From assembly GCF_009769735.1 (NCBI RefSeq), contig NZ_WSRO01000002.1, positions 9,377,141-9,441,140 of the forward strand: 64,000 bases of DNA. Reading direction: 5' to 3'. A program made the translations under genes and the position numbers. The notes beneath the pieces were generated by a model. That model had not been told where the DNA came from, did no database searches, and saw nothing but the letters and a program-made list of their open reading frames with translations. The DNA is from Streptomyces sp. BA2. GTDB taxonomy: Bacteria > Actinomycetota > Actinomycetes > Streptomycetales > Streptomycetaceae. Shown piece after piece: positions 9,678-18,754 of the stretch (the stretch's first letter is position 1; every line of letters begins with the position of its first letter).

Positions 9678-10442
9678 TCAGGCGCGGACGGCGCGCAGAG
9701 CGCGATGCAGCTCGGTTGCCACCATGCCGGTGACCAGCGAGCGGTGTGTGGTGACGAAGAAGTGGCCACCTGGGAGCGTGCGCACGCGAGGCGGCCGCTC
9801 GGTCACATCGGACCAGCGGCTCATCTGCCCGGGGATGACCGTCGGGTCGGCCGACGCCGTGAACACGGTCACCGGGCAGCGCACGGCTTCGGTGAGGCGG
9901 TGGACGTAGGTGTCGACCGCTGTGAAGTCGGCGCGCAGCAGCGGCAGCAGCGCCTGGACGACTTCCGGCTCGGCCAGGAGTTCGTCTGACGTCCCGTCAA
10001 GTGCGAAGACGCCCGCGAGGAACTCCTTGTCGGGCAGGTCGTACAACGGTGCGAGATGATCAGGCAGATGGGGCGGTCGGTGTCCGGCCACCAGTAGGGC
10101 GATCGGCCCCGTTCGCTCGCTCCGCGCCTCCAGTCGGGCGGCGAGCTCATAGGCGAGCAGCGCGCCCATGCTGTGCCCGAAGAGGGCGAAGGGCGTGTCG
10201 TCCAGATGTGGCGTGAGCTCGTCCGCCAGCCGCTCGGCAAGGGCGTCGATGGATGTCAGCGCGGGCTCGTCGGCCCGGTTCTCGCGGCCGGGAAGCTGAA
10301 CTGGGCGGACGTCGACCCACTCGGGCAGCTCGTCGGGCCAGTCGCGGTACAGCGAGGCGCCGCCCCCGGCGTACGGCAGGCAGAACAGCCGTAGCTCAGC
10401 ACCCGCCCGTAACGATGTATACGGCAGACATCGGTCAGCCAT
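9678..10442 (-). CDS. Type II thioesterase (alpha/beta hydrolase)
   Basis: 254 residues, the normal length for type II (editing) thioesterases of PKS/NRPS loci. The family N-terminus LFCLPYAGGGAS, the nucleophile elbow GHSMGA (Ser near residue 93) and the C-terminal GGHFF containing the catalytic His are visible. Such enzymes hydrolyse wrong or stalled acyl groups from carrier proteins. It is transcribed ahead of the PKS with a 192-bp gap. ATG at 10442 has GGGGGAT upstream. A catalytic Asp is probably in the ASADPTVI segment. A role as the final release enzyme cannot be excluded because the NRPS C-terminus is not visible. Confidence 0.92.
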   Translation of the reverse strand: MADRCLPYTSLRAGAELRLFCLPYAGGGASLYRDWPDELPEWVDVRPVQLPGRENRADEPALTSIDALAERLADELTPHLDDTPFALFGHSMGALLAYELAARLEARSERTGPIALLVAGHRPPHLPDHLAPLYDLPDKEFLAGVFALDGTSDELLAEPEVVQALLPLLRADFTAVDTYVHRLTEAVRCPVTVFTASADPTVIPGQMSRWSDVTERPPRVRTLPGGHFFVTTHRSLVTGMVATELHRALRAVRA

Positions 10443-10487
10443 GTGATCCCCCGTTATATTCGGCGACTAAATAAGTCACTTGCGGGA

Positions 10488-10515
10488 ATCTTACAGCCGC
10501 ACACCCTTGGTTCAA
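10488..10515 (-). promoter_or_regulatory. Candidate promoter of the TE-PKS-NRPS operon
   Basis: The 161 bp between tetR and the thioesterase are AT-rich for this genome. On the minus strand TTGAAC (10515-10510), a 16-nt spacer and TAAGAT (10493-10488) form a plausible sigma-70-type promoter about 45 bp upstream of the thioesterase ATG. Each box matches 4 of 6 consensus bases. Confidence 0.35.
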
Positions 10516-10603
10516 GCCGATTTTCGTATTACTTCATGGATGGCGCCTATGATCATGGTGAGTGACCAAGTGTCCCTTTTGATCATTTTCTCGTGACCTG
10601 CCG

Positions 10604-11236
10604 TCAGGTGGTGGTCGCCTCCAGTGCCGGCCGTGACCGCTCGACGAGTGCCGTCGCCTCCGCGTGTACTTCCTCCGCCGGGCGCCCTGCGGCGGCTCCG
10701 CGCATGCAGATGTCGAGCGCCAGACGGATCACGGCGACGATCATGGCTGCGGCCACCTCGGCCGGGACGCCGTCCTCGGTTGTCCGCTCGCGCTGCAGTT
10801 GTTCAGTGACGGCGCGCTCCTGCGTCTCGAAGAAGGTGCGGACCTTGCTCTGCAGTGCCGGGCTGTCGAGGATGATCCGTCCACGGCTTCCCAGCCCGGC
10901 GTAGAACTCCGCGTGCAAGAGCCGGTCAAGGCGCTCCTGCATGTCCGCACGCACTGCGGCCACCACTGACTGCGTGGATGGGCGGCGCTTGATCGGTCCG
11001 GCGATATCGTGCTCGACCCCGGCAGCGCAGGCGAAGAAGAGGTCCTCCTTGGTCGGGAAGTAGTTGAACACCGTCTTCGCGGAGACGTCAGCCTTCGAAG
11101 CGACGGCTGACATGGTCGTCTGTTCGAAGCCCGACTCGGCGAACATCCGGTAAGCGCAGTCGATGATGCGCTGGCGCTGCTCCAGTTTCTTGCGCTCCCG
11201 CAGGCCCAGTGTCGTCCGGGGGGTCGTCGTGCTCAT
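10604..11236 (-). CDS. TetR/AcrR-family regulator
   Basis: 210 residues. The N-terminal helix-turn-helix is typical of the family: RIIDCAYRMFAESGFEQTT followed by SKADVSAKTVFNYFPTKEDLF (about 20-66). The ligand-binding C-terminus is variable and suggests no ligand. ATG at 11236 is preceded by GGAGG. It is divergent from the MmpL exporter, with a perfect inverted repeat at 11333-11349 between them, and sits upstream of the biosynthetic genes on the same strand. Most likely it represses the exporter operon and perhaps itself, released by the pathway product; that is inference from arrangement. Confidence 0.93.
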   Translation of the reverse strand: MSTTTPRTTLGLRERKKLEQRQRIIDCAYRMFAESGFEQTTMSAVASKADVSAKTVFNYFPTKEDLFFACAAGVEHDIAGPIKRRPSTQSVVAAVRADMQERLDRLLHAEFYAGLGSRGRIILDSPALQSKVRTFFETQERAVTEQLQRERTTEDGVPAEVAAAMIVAVIRLALDICMRGAAAGRPAEEVHAEATALVERSRPALEATTT

Positions 11237-11286
11237 GCGTCTACCTCCACATGGGTCCAGACGGCTGTCCGTCCTGCGCTTCTTTG

Positions 11287-11313
11287 CTGTCGCACGCCCT
11301 TTACTGTCGCACG
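11287..11313. repeat. Direct repeat CTGTCGCACG x2, 17-bp period
   Basis: Two identical 10-mers at 11287-11296 and 11304-11313 in the divergent tetR/mmpL intergenic region, followed by a weaker CTGTCACG. The spacing does not match one helical turn. It could be a regulator site or chance. Confidence 0.4.
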
Positions 11314-11332
11314 ACCCTTGCCTGTCACGATA

Positions 11333-11349
11333 TTTACAGTGGTTGTAAA
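11333..11349. promoter_or_regulatory. Candidate TetR operator, TTTACA-N5-TGTAAA
   Basis: Perfect 6-bp arms with a 5-bp spacer (GTGGT), between divergent tetR (start 11236) and the MmpL gene (start 11418). The right arm overlaps TTGTAA, which with TTTTAT 17 bp downstream could be the -35/-10 of the exporter gene, so binding would block it. TetR operators commonly have this palindromic form. Confidence 0.6.
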
Positions 11350-11417
11350 GTTTCTGTCGCTGTGTTTTTATGGCGTGACTGTCGGCCTAGACGGCTCTAC
11401 ACAACCAGGAGGACGCG

Positions 11418-13640
11418 ATGCCCTCGTTACTGGGCAGGCTCGGGCGCACGGCGGCTCGGCAACGCTGGCGGATGATTCTGGTGTGGGCCTTGGCCGCTCT
11501 GGCCGCCGTAGCGGTCGGCCAGGCGTTCGAACCTCGCTACTCGACGACGCTCAGCCTGCCCGGGTCGGAGTCGCAGCGAGCCATCGATGTGCTCGAGGAG
11601 GAGTTCCCGGCCTTCGCCGGCAGCGAGGCCGTCCTCACCTTCCGCTCCAAGGAAGGCTCTCTGCGCACTGCGCCCTCCGGTGCCGCGATGTCCGACGCTT
11701 TACGAGCCATCGGGGGCCAGCCGCACGTGGCCGCCGTATCCAACCCGCTGACTGACGCCGCGACACTGACCAGAGACGGCCGTACTGGCTACGTGAGCGT
11801 GCGGTACGACAAGCGGTTCGGTGAGCACGATGCCCAGCCGTTGGACCGGCTGAAGGAAGCCACGGCCGACCTGGACAAGGCTGGTGTCGAGGTGGAGTTC
11901 GTGGGCCCCATCGCCAACGCCGGGGACAGTTCCAGCGGTCATCAGTCCGAGGCGATGGGTGTCCTGTTCGCCCTCGTCATCCTCCTGGTCGCGTTCGGGT
12001 CCATTGTGGCCGCCGGAATGCCTATCGGCATCGCGCTGATCGGCCTGGCAGCGGGCGGATCACTGGTCGGTCTGACGACCCTCGCCGTGGACACCCCCCA
12101 AGTGGCCATGATCGTCTCGACGATGATCGGGCTCGGTGTGGGCATCGACTACGCCCTCTTCGTGGTCACTCGCTACCGCGAGTACCTCCATGAAGGCCAT
12201 TCCGTGGAAGAGGCGGTCTCCCGCGCCAACGCGACCGCGGGCCGCGCCGTATTGTTCGCGGGCGGCACCGTCGTGGTCGCCATCCTCGGACTGTGGACGA
12301 CCGGCATCCCCGCCGTCGCGGCCATCGGCACCGCCGCGGCCGTGACCGTGGCGGTGATGATGGCCGCCGCCGTCACCCTGCTGCCCGCTCTGCTCGCCTT
12401 GGCTGGTCGCCGGATCGACGCCCTGCGCCTCCCCGGCCTGCGCGGGCGGCGCACGGCAGGTGAACCGTCTCCCCGCTGGCGCGCGTACGGAGCCTCCGTC
12501 TCCCGGCACCCCTGGCTTTACGGTCTGACGGCCACCGCTGTCCTCATCGTCCTTGCCCTGCCGACGCTCTCGCTGAGGCTGGCCAACCCGGACGCCGGGT
12601 CGAAGCCGGACGACAGTACCCAACGGCGCGGGTACGAATTGATTACGCAATCCTTCGGCCCGGGAGTCACCGGGCCGCTGATCCTCGCCGTGGACACACC
12701 AGATGGCGTCGGCCAGGCGCTGGACCGGCTCGCCGACAGGGTCGAGGACACGCCCGGAGTGGCCTCCGTGAGTACCCCGGTGCCCTCCCCAGGCGGCACG
12801 GCGGCAGTCATCACGGTCGTACCGACCACCAGCCCGCAGGACAGCGAGACCGCCGATCTCGTCCACCGCCTGCGCGACAACGTCCTGCCCGAGGCGGGAG
12901 GAGGGCTGACCGTGCACGTGGGCGGGGCGACGGCCTTCGACATCGACCTCGGTGAGCGGATCGGTGACCGGCTGCCGTGGTTCGTCGGCGTCGTGACCCT
13001 ATTGTCCTTCCTGCTGCTGCTCGCCCTCTTCCGGTCGATCGTGATTCCGCTCAAGGCGGCGCTGGTCAACCTCCTGTCCATCGCCGCCTCCTACGGGATC
13101 GTCGTCGCCGTCTTCCAATGGGGCTGGGGCAGCGAGCTGTTCGGCATGTCCGAAGCCGCACCGATCAGCCCCTTCGCGCCGCCTCTCATGTTCGCCATTC
13201 TCTTCGGGCTCTCCATGGACTACGAGGTCTTCCTTGTCTCCCGCGTGCACGAGGAGTACGAACGAGGCGCGGACAGCCACGACGCCCTGGTGAATGGACT
13301 CGCCTCGACCGCGAAGGTCATCACCTCGGCGGCACTGATCATGGTCGCGGTCTTCGCCTCGTTCGTGGTCCAGGTCGATCCCACGGCCAAGCTGCTCGGC
13401 TTCGGCATGGCGGTCGCCGTCGCCCTGGACGCCACCGTCATCCGGCTGCTCCTGGTACCCGCGGTCATGCAACTGATCGGCGACCGGGCCTGGTGGCTGC
13501 CCGACGCTCTGGGGCGCGTGCTGCCCCGATTCCGGCTGGAGGACGGGCCGGAGGAGGGGGCCGGGAAGATCGTCGCCGGCCCGCCGCCAGGACCTGCCGC
13601 ACCGGTCGTCACTGAGACCACGGCGCGAGACAAACGGTAA
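11418..13640 (+). CDS. MmpL-family RND transporter
   Basis: 740 residues, usual size for actinobacterial MMPL proteins. An N-terminal membrane helix (WRMILVWALAALAAVAVGQA), a first extracytoplasmic domain, a block of helices around 178-330, a second extracytoplasmic domain after ~370 and a second helix block near 520-690 give the duplicated RND layout. FGLSMDYEVFL is the conserved helix carrying the Asp-Tyr pair, and GLGVGIDYALF is its first-half counterpart. Such proteins export lipids or hydrophobic metabolites by proton antiport. AGGAGG lies just upstream of ATG 11418. Codon 11700-11702 is TTA, read by the bldA tRNA in Streptomyces. Probably exports or gives resistance to the PKS-NRPS product. 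Confidence 0.93.
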   Translation: MPSLLGRLGRTAARQRWRMILVWALAALAAVAVGQAFEPRYSTTLSLPGSESQRAIDVLEEEFPAFAGSEAVLTFRSKEGSLRTAPSGAAMSDALRAIGGQPHVAAVSNPLTDAATLTRDGRTGYVSVRYDKRFGEHDAQPLDRLKEATADLDKAGVEVEFVGPIANAGDSSSGHQSEAMGVLFALVILLVAFGSIVAAGMPIGIALIGLAAGGSLVGLTTLAVDTPQVAMIVSTMIGLGVGIDYALFVVTRYREYLHEGHSVEEAVSRANATAGRAVLFAGGTVVVAILGLWTTGIPAVAAIGTAAAVTVAVMMAAAVTLLPALLALAGRRIDALRLPGLRGRRTAGEPSPRWRAYGASVSRHPWLYGLTATAVLIVLALPTLSLRLANPDAGSKPDDSTQRRGYELITQSFGPGVTGPLILAVDTPDGVGQALDRLADRVEDTPGVASVSTPVPSPGGTAAVITVVPTTSPQDSETADLVHRLRDNVLPEAGGGLTVHVGGATAFDIDLGERIGDRLPWFVGVVTLLSFLLLLALFRSIVIPLKAALVNLLSIAASYGIVVAVFQWGWGSELFGMSEAAPISPFAPPLMFAILFGLSMDYEVFLVSRVHEEYERGADSHDALVNGLASTAKVITSAALIMVAVFASFVVQVDPTAKLLGFGMAVAVALDATVIRLLLVPAVMQLIGDRAWWLPDALGRVLPRFRLEDGPEEGAGKIVAGPPPGPAAPVVTETTARDKR

Positions 13641-13678
13641 GGGCGCACCGCACACACGGTTGAGACGGGAGAGCAACC

Positions 13679-15109
13679 ATGACCCAGCAGGCGCTGGACC
13701 CGGAATCCGGGGCCGACCCCCGCCCGTCCGCAGTCGATCAGCGCCGCTGGATCGCTCTGGCTCTGCTGTGCCTCGCTCAGTTCATGCTGGTTCTCGACGT
13801 CACCGTGGTGAACGTCGCTCTGCCCGACATGGCCGTCGACCTCCGCCTCGGCCGGGAGACGCTGACCTGGGTCGTCACCGCCTACACCCTGTGCTTCGGA
13901 GGGCTGATGCTGCTGGGCGGCCGCCTCGCCGACACCCTCGGCGCCCGGCGCACCCTGCTGGCCGGTCTCGCCGTCTTCACTCTCGCCTCCCTCGCCACCG
14001 GCCTGGCCGACAACGCGGAAACGCTGATCGGCGGCCGGATCGCCCAGGGCATGGGGGCCGCCCTGCTGTCGCCGTCAGCATTGGCGATCGTCACCACCAG
14101 CTTCAACGGCGCCGAACGTAACAAGGCCCTCGGTATCTGGGCCGCGATCGGGGGCACCGGCTCGGCGGTGGGCGTACTCATCGGCGGTGCGCTCACCGCT
14201 GGACCAGGCTGGGAGTGGGTCTTCTACATCAACGTCCCTGTGGGTATCGCGGCGCTGGCCCTGCTCCCTGCCGTGATCCCTGCTCGGCCACCCCGTCAGG
14301 CCCGGCTCGACCTGCCCGGCGCGCTACTTGCCACCGCGGCTACCGCGTTACTCATCTACGGGCTGGTCAAGGCGGGCGACTCGGGCTGGGGCGGGGCCAC
14401 CACGCTGCTGCCGCTGGCCGCTGCGGCAGTGCTGTACGGGGTGTTCGCAATGGTCGAACGCGCCAGTCGGGCTCCGCTCATGGACCTGCGGATGTTCACC
14501 CGCCGACCCGTTCTCGCCGGTGCTTTCCTCATGCTGGTGGGCACCGCCCTGCTGATCGCCTTCTTCTTCCTCGGCTCTGTCTACCTGCAACACGCGCGGG
14601 GCTTCAGCGCACTGAAGACCGGCCTGATGTTCCTGCCCACAGCCGTGGCAACCGGGCTTGGCGCCCACGTTGCCAGTCGGCTCACCGGACGGATCGGCAG
14701 CCGCCCGATTGCGGTGACGGGCCTGGCGGTCGCGGCGGTCGGAGCCGCCCTGCTCACTCGCCTGTCCGCGACCGGAAGCCCGTACACCACGCTGCTCCCC
14801 GGCTTCGTGATCACAGCAGTTGGAATCGGCGCTGTGTTCGTCACCGCCACCACCACGGCGCTCGTCCTCGTCGACGACCAGGATGCAGGGCTCGCCTCAG
14901 CCGTCATCAACACGTTCCACGAAGCGGGCGGTTCGATTGGTGTGGCTGTGGTCTCCACCGTCGCCGCGACCAGCATCGAGGACGGTGCGATCGACGGCTT
15001 CACGGACGCCTTCATCCTGTGTGCCATAACCGCCGCCGTCGCCGCGGTCGTGGCAACGGTCCTCGTCCCGCGTGGTAAACACCGGTGGACAGGCCCGCAC
15101 ATCCACTGA
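13679..15109 (+). CDS. DHA2-family MFS multidrug exporter (EmrB/QacA type)
   Basis: 476 residues, 14-helix drug:proton antiporter. The family signatures LDVTVVNVALP in helix 1 and GGRLADTLGARRTLLAG after helix 2 are present, as is the GSAVGVLIGGAL motif C. The gene follows the MmpL gene by 38 bp and has GGGAG upstream, so both are one operon under the TetR-type operator. Codon 14348-14350 is TTA, again suggesting bldA-dependent timing. Likely substrate: a hydrophobic antibiotic or the pathway product; not determinable from sequence. Confidence 0.94.
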   Translation: MTQQALDPESGADPRPSAVDQRRWIALALLCLAQFMLVLDVTVVNVALPDMAVDLRLGRETLTWVVTAYTLCFGGLMLLGGRLADTLGARRTLLAGLAVFTLASLATGLADNAETLIGGRIAQGMGAALLSPSALAIVTTSFNGAERNKALGIWAAIGGTGSAVGVLIGGALTAGPGWEWVFYINVPVGIAALALLPAVIPARPPRQARLDLPGALLATAATALLIYGLVKAGDSGWGGATTLLPLAAAAVLYGVFAMVERASRAPLMDLRMFTRRPVLAGAFLMLVGTALLIAFFFLGSVYLQHARGFSALKTGLMFLPTAVATGLGAHVASRLTGRIGSRPIAVTGLAVAAVGAALLTRLSATGSPYTTLLPGFVITAVGIGAVFVTATTTALVLVDDQDAGLASAVINTFHEAGGSIGVAVVSTVAATSIEDGAIDGFTDAFILCAITAAVAAVVATVLVPRGKHRWTGPHIH

Positions 15110-15148
15110 TGCCCTCGTGCGTTCGTCGATCGGTGTTGGCTCGATCGT

Positions 15149-15300
15149 ATGAACGCGGGGCTGGCCACCGGTCTGGCCAGTACGTCGCACCAGCTTGGCG
15201 CAGCGCTCGGCGTCGCCGTGATCTCGACCATCGCCGAGGCGAGCCCGGAGGGTGGTGGTCCGCGTGCAGTGGCGGGAACCGGCGCTTCGACAACGCCTGC
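15149..15300 (+). pseudogene. Remnant of an MFS (DHA2) transporter C-terminus
   Basis: About 35 residues (GLATGLASTSHQLGAALGVAV and STIAEA) match the late-helix signature of DHA2 exporters, then the frame degenerates into low-complexity Arg/Pro/Ser. No intact gene surrounds it. It may be a leftover of a duplicated copy of the preceding transporter. Confidence 0.5.
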
Positions 15301-15529
15301 ACCGCCGCGATCACCGTCGCTGTGGTCGCTGCCCTCGGCGCGCTGTTGCAGCCGACGGGTCCATCGTCGGTTGCCTCCCTTCACTGCCGGAAGCCGGCGG
15401 CGTCGGCAGCCACGCCTCCTCCAGCCTCCGACCCTTGGCGAGCCACGATGGGCGGCCGCAAACGCGCCTGCGGCACCCCATGGTCTCGGGGCGCCCCAGG
15501 CGCGTTCGTGCCGGTCCGACTGATGGCCA

Positions 15530-15690
15530 GTGGGAGGCGTGGGCGACGGCGTGGCCCTTGCCGCGGCCGACCATCCACTTGTTGACCGGGGTGGTGATCA
15601 GGAAGGCGACCGCGAATCCGCCCACGAGGGCCGACCAGAACAGCCTCGGAAAGGCGAGGGTCCATTGCGCCCGGGGGTGAGAGCGATGTG
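15530..15690 (-). pseudogene. Possible DUF4396 membrane-protein remnant
   Basis: On the minus strand a short segment reads WSALVGGFAVAFLITTPVN then KWMVGRGKGH, resembling the terminal membrane helix of DUF4396 proteins. Nothing before or after it is coding-like. The rest of 15301-15824 shows no gene I can support. Confidence 0.3.
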
Positions 15691-15824
15691 GCTGGCCGCC
15701 ACGGTGGTATCCAAGGCTCAGGGTGGAGGAACTGGCCGTGCGGTCCCAGTGGTAGACGCCTCACGATGGATCGGTCTGGGCGGGAGTGTTGAGTGTCGGG
15801 CTGACGGCGCCGAAGGGCGTGCTG

Positions 15825-17243
15825 TCAGCGGGTAATCGGTGCAGCGAGAGCGTCCAGGACAGGTCCGCCGGCGATTCCGAGTCCGAGGGAGACGGCTGTG
15901 ACGGCGTAGGCGACGACGCGCGCCGTACGGTCGCCTTCGGCAGGCGACGAGGATCCGCTCCGGGAGACCGCGGGCGCGATCCAGCGCAGGTAGTAGAAGA
16001 GGGACGCCACGGTATTGGCGGCGGCCAGCACTGCCAGCCAGGCATACCCGCCGTCGACCGCCGCGCTGAACACCTCCAGCTTGCCGATGAAGATCGCGGT
16101 AGGTGGCGTCCCTACGAGCCCCAGCAGACAGACGACCAGGCTCGCGGCCAACAGCGGACGCTCCTTGGCGAGCCCTCGGTAGTCCTCCAGCGTCCGGGCG
16201 TGGGGCAGCGCGCAGACGACCGCGAACGCGCCGAGGTTGGTGACGGTGTACGCCGCGAGGTAGTACAGCAGTGCCTGCTGGGAGAGATCCGAGAGGCCCG
16301 CGACCGCGACCGGCATGAGCAGGTACCCGACCTGGCTGATCGTCGAGTACGCGAGCAGACGCTTGACGTCCTGCTGGAAGAACGCGCCGAGATTGCCGAG
16401 TGTCATGGACGCGGCGGCCAGAACCGCGACCAGTGCGGGCCACGGCAGTGAACTGCCCGCGAAGACCACGTCGCCGAGTCGGAAGAGAGCGGCGAGTGCC
16501 CCGATCTTCGGCAGCGTGGTGAGCAGCGCGGCGACCGGGGGACTGCTGCCCTGCACGGCATCGGGGACCCAGAAGTGGGCAGGCACGCCGCCCGCCTTGA
16601 ACAGCACTCCGGCCAGCAGCCCGATCGCTCCCGTGGCGACAAGCGTCTCGGGCGCGTCACGCAGCGCGTCCCCGAGCATGGGGTAGCTGGTGCTGCGCCC
16701 GGCCGCGTAAAGGATGGTGATGCCTGTCAGCATGAATACGCCGAGCAGGGCGCCGACCACGTAGTACTTCAGGGCGGCTTCGGTCCCTGGCCCGTCCTTG
16801 CGGAACCCGGCGAGCGTGTACGCGGGAATGCTCGCGAGCAGGTAGGCGGCGGCGAGCAGCAGCAGGTCCTGGGCCCCGGCCATCATCAGTGCCCCGAGCG
16901 CGGCGAGCTGGACGAGTACGTAGAACTCGCTCTCCCTGGCATCCGCTTGGAGGGCGCGGAAGGAGATGCCGAGGACGAGCAGTGTGCCGCCGAGCACCAC
17001 GATCCGGGACGTGCTGGTGACCGGGTCGGTGGCGAAGGCTTCCCCGAAGGCGGTGGCGGCCGGGTCCGCGGCTGCGATGGAGGCGGCGACGATCCCGGCC
17101 ACGCACGACGCGACGGCCAGTTGTCCCACGAGCCACTGCCGGGTGCGCGGCAGCCAGGAGCCGAGCAGCAGTCCGAGTACGGCGGATGCGGCAAGGAGTA
17201 CCTCGGGGAGGAGGTTGAGGGGGTTCTCGTTCATCTCGGTCAT
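15825..17243 (-). CDS. nuoN: Complex I-like antiporter subunit NuoN
   Basis: 472 residues, 14-helix Mrp-antiporter-like subunit. LLAGVLFKAGGVPAHFWVPDAVQG carries the conserved helix-7 Lys and the HFWxPD motif, and LPKIGALAALFRL the second Lys. The position normally holding the key Glu of helix 5 (FxxxELLSLPLY in typical NuoN) reads AAYLLASIPAYT, so that Glu seems absent. ATG at 17243 overlaps the nuoM stop as ATGA. Last gene of the nuo-like operon. It should form part of a proton-translocating membrane arm. Confidence 0.92.
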   Translation of the reverse strand: MTEMNENPLNLLPEVLLAASAVLGLLLGSWLPRTRQWLVGQLAVASCVAGIVAASIAAADPAATAFGEAFATDPVTSTSRIVVLGGTLLVLGISFRALQADARESEFYVLVQLAALGALMMAGAQDLLLLAAAYLLASIPAYTLAGFRKDGPGTEAALKYYVVGALLGVFMLTGITILYAAGRSTSYPMLGDALRDAPETLVATGAIGLLAGVLFKAGGVPAHFWVPDAVQGSSPPVAALLTTLPKIGALAALFRLGDVVFAGSSLPWPALVAVLAAASMTLGNLGAFFQQDVKRLLAYSTISQVGYLLMPVAVAGLSDLSQQALLYYLAAYTVTNLGAFAVVCALPHARTLEDYRGLAKERPLLAASLVVCLLGLVGTPPTAIFIGKLEVFSAAVDGGYAWLAVLAAANTVASLFYYLRWIAPAVSRSGSSSPAEGDRTARVVAYAVTAVSLGLGIAGGPVLDALAAPITR

Positions 17244-18754
17244 CGGGCGAGCAGCTCCAGGACGGCGCGGGAGGCCGGTTCGATGACGTCGAGCAGGAAA
17301 CGCGGCGCCACCCCGAGTACCACGGCGAGCACCAGCAGCGGCACGACGGCAACGACCTCATGTGCGCGGACGTCCGGGAACGTCCGCGGCGTACCGGGGG
17401 CGTCGGGCAGCCGCGGTGGCCCCATGAGCACCTGCCGCAGCGCGCGCAGGAACAGCCCGGCCGTGAGCAGGATGCCGAGCACCGAGAGCGTCGTGGCCAG
17501 CGGCTGTGGCCCCAGGCTGCCGGTGAAGATCTGAAACTCGGCGATGAACCCGGAGAACCCGGGAAGCCCCAGTGAGGCGAAGGCGGCGACACCGGTCAGG
17601 GCGGCGAACACGGGCGCAACAGCGGCGACTCCGGAGTAGGCGCTCATCTCGTACGTACGCCCGCGCTCGTACATGATGCCCGCGAGCAGGAACAGTGCGC
17701 CGGTGAGCAGCCCGTGGCTGACCATTTGCGTGACCGCTCCCGTGACGGCCAGCGAGCGGGCCTGCGCGGAGGTATCGGCCGTCGCGGCGGCCGCGCCGAT
17801 GGCGAGCACGATGTAGCCCATGTGGTTCACGGAGGTGTAGGCGATCATCCGCTTGAAGTCGGTTTGGGCCAGGGCGACGAGTGCGCCGTAGATGACCGAG
17901 ACGACACCGATGACGACCAGGACGAGGGCGTAGCGCCGCCATGCTTCCGGGAGCATCGGCATGGCGATGCGGATGAACCCGTACGTGCCCATTTTCAGCA
18001 GCACTCCGGCCAGGATCGCCGACCCGGCGGCGGGTGCCTCGACATGGGCGAGCGGCAGCCAGGTATGGAACGGCACTGTCGGCGTCTTCACTGCGAGGCC
18101 CACGACGATGGCGAGCAGCACCAGGGCGGCGTACACGGAGCGCCCGGCGAGCGGGTTCTGCTCGGTCAGCTCGACCATGTCGAAGGTGTGCGGGGACGCG
18201 GCCAAGTACAGGCCGATGAAGCCCAGCAGCAGAGCGAGCGAGCCGATGAACGTGTAGAGGAAGAACTTCAGCGCCGCGCGGGCCGCTTGTTTGTGGCCCC
18301 ACCCGGCGATGATGAAGTACATCGCGACGATCGACAGATCGAAGAAGACGAAGAACAGGATCAGGTCGAGCGCGGCGAACACACCAAGGCAGGTCGTCTC
18401 CAGGAACAGAAAGAGCGCCGCGAATTCCCGGATACGGCGGCCCTCGCGCAGGGAGTACACCGCGCAGGCCAAGAACAGCAGACAGGTGAGGGCGAGCAGC
18501 GGCAGCGAGAGCCCGTCGACGCCGACGTGGTAGCCGACGCCGGCACTGGGGATCCAGCGGGCGCGCACCTCGTACTGCATCCCGCCGTCGGCCTCGTATC
18601 CGGACCACAGGGCGATGATCAGAGCGAGTTCAAATGCCGACGCCATTACCCAGATGACGCGGAACACCGACGGTGACGTACTGCGGGGCAGGGCGAAGAG
18701 AAGCAGTGCGACGACCGTGGGCACGAAGACGAGGGCGGACAGCAAGAGGGTCAC
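17240..18754 (-). CDS. nuoM: Complex I-like antiporter subunit NuoM
   Basis: 504 residues from a GTG at 18754 that overlaps the nuoL stop (GTGA). The frame is open further upstream, but that part is nuoL antisense-like and Arg-rich, so the coupled GTG is preferred. KTPTVPFHTWLPLAHVEAP and LLKMGTYGFIRIAMPM are the diagnostic NuoM segments with conserved Lys residues. The helix-5 Glu region reads FFDLSIVAMYFIIAGWG, with Asp in place of the usual Glu. An NuoM antiporter subunit of the membrane arm. Confidence 0.93.
   Translation of the reverse strand: MTLLLSALVFVPTVVALLLFALPRSTSPSVFRVIWVMASAFELALIIALWSGYEADGGMQYEVRARWIPSAGVGYHVGVDGLSLPLLALTCLLFLACAVYSLREGRRIREFAALFLFLETTCLGVFAALDLILFFVFFDLSIVAMYFIIAGWGHKQAARAALKFFLYTFIGSLALLLGFIGLYLAASPHTFDMVELTEQNPLAGRSVYAALVLLAIVVGLAVKTPTVPFHTWLPLAHVEAPAAGSAILAGVLLKMGTYGFIRIAMPMLPEAWRRYALVLVVIGVVSVIYGALVALAQTDFKRMIAYTSVNHMGYIVLAIGAAAATADTSAQARSLAVTGAVTQMVSHGLLTGALFLLAGIMYERGRTYEMSAYSGVAAVAPVFAALTGVAAFASLGLPGFSGFIAEFQIFTGSLGPQPLATTLSVLGILLTAGLFLRALRQVLMGPPRLPDAPGTPRTFPDVRAHEVVAVVPLLVLAVVLGVAPRFLLDVIEPASRAVLELLAR

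Noticed and set aside
17714-18676. Plus-strand 320-codon frame opposite nuoM
   Set aside because: Strongly Glu/Gln/Arg-biased antisense of a membrane protein; no ribosome site or motif.
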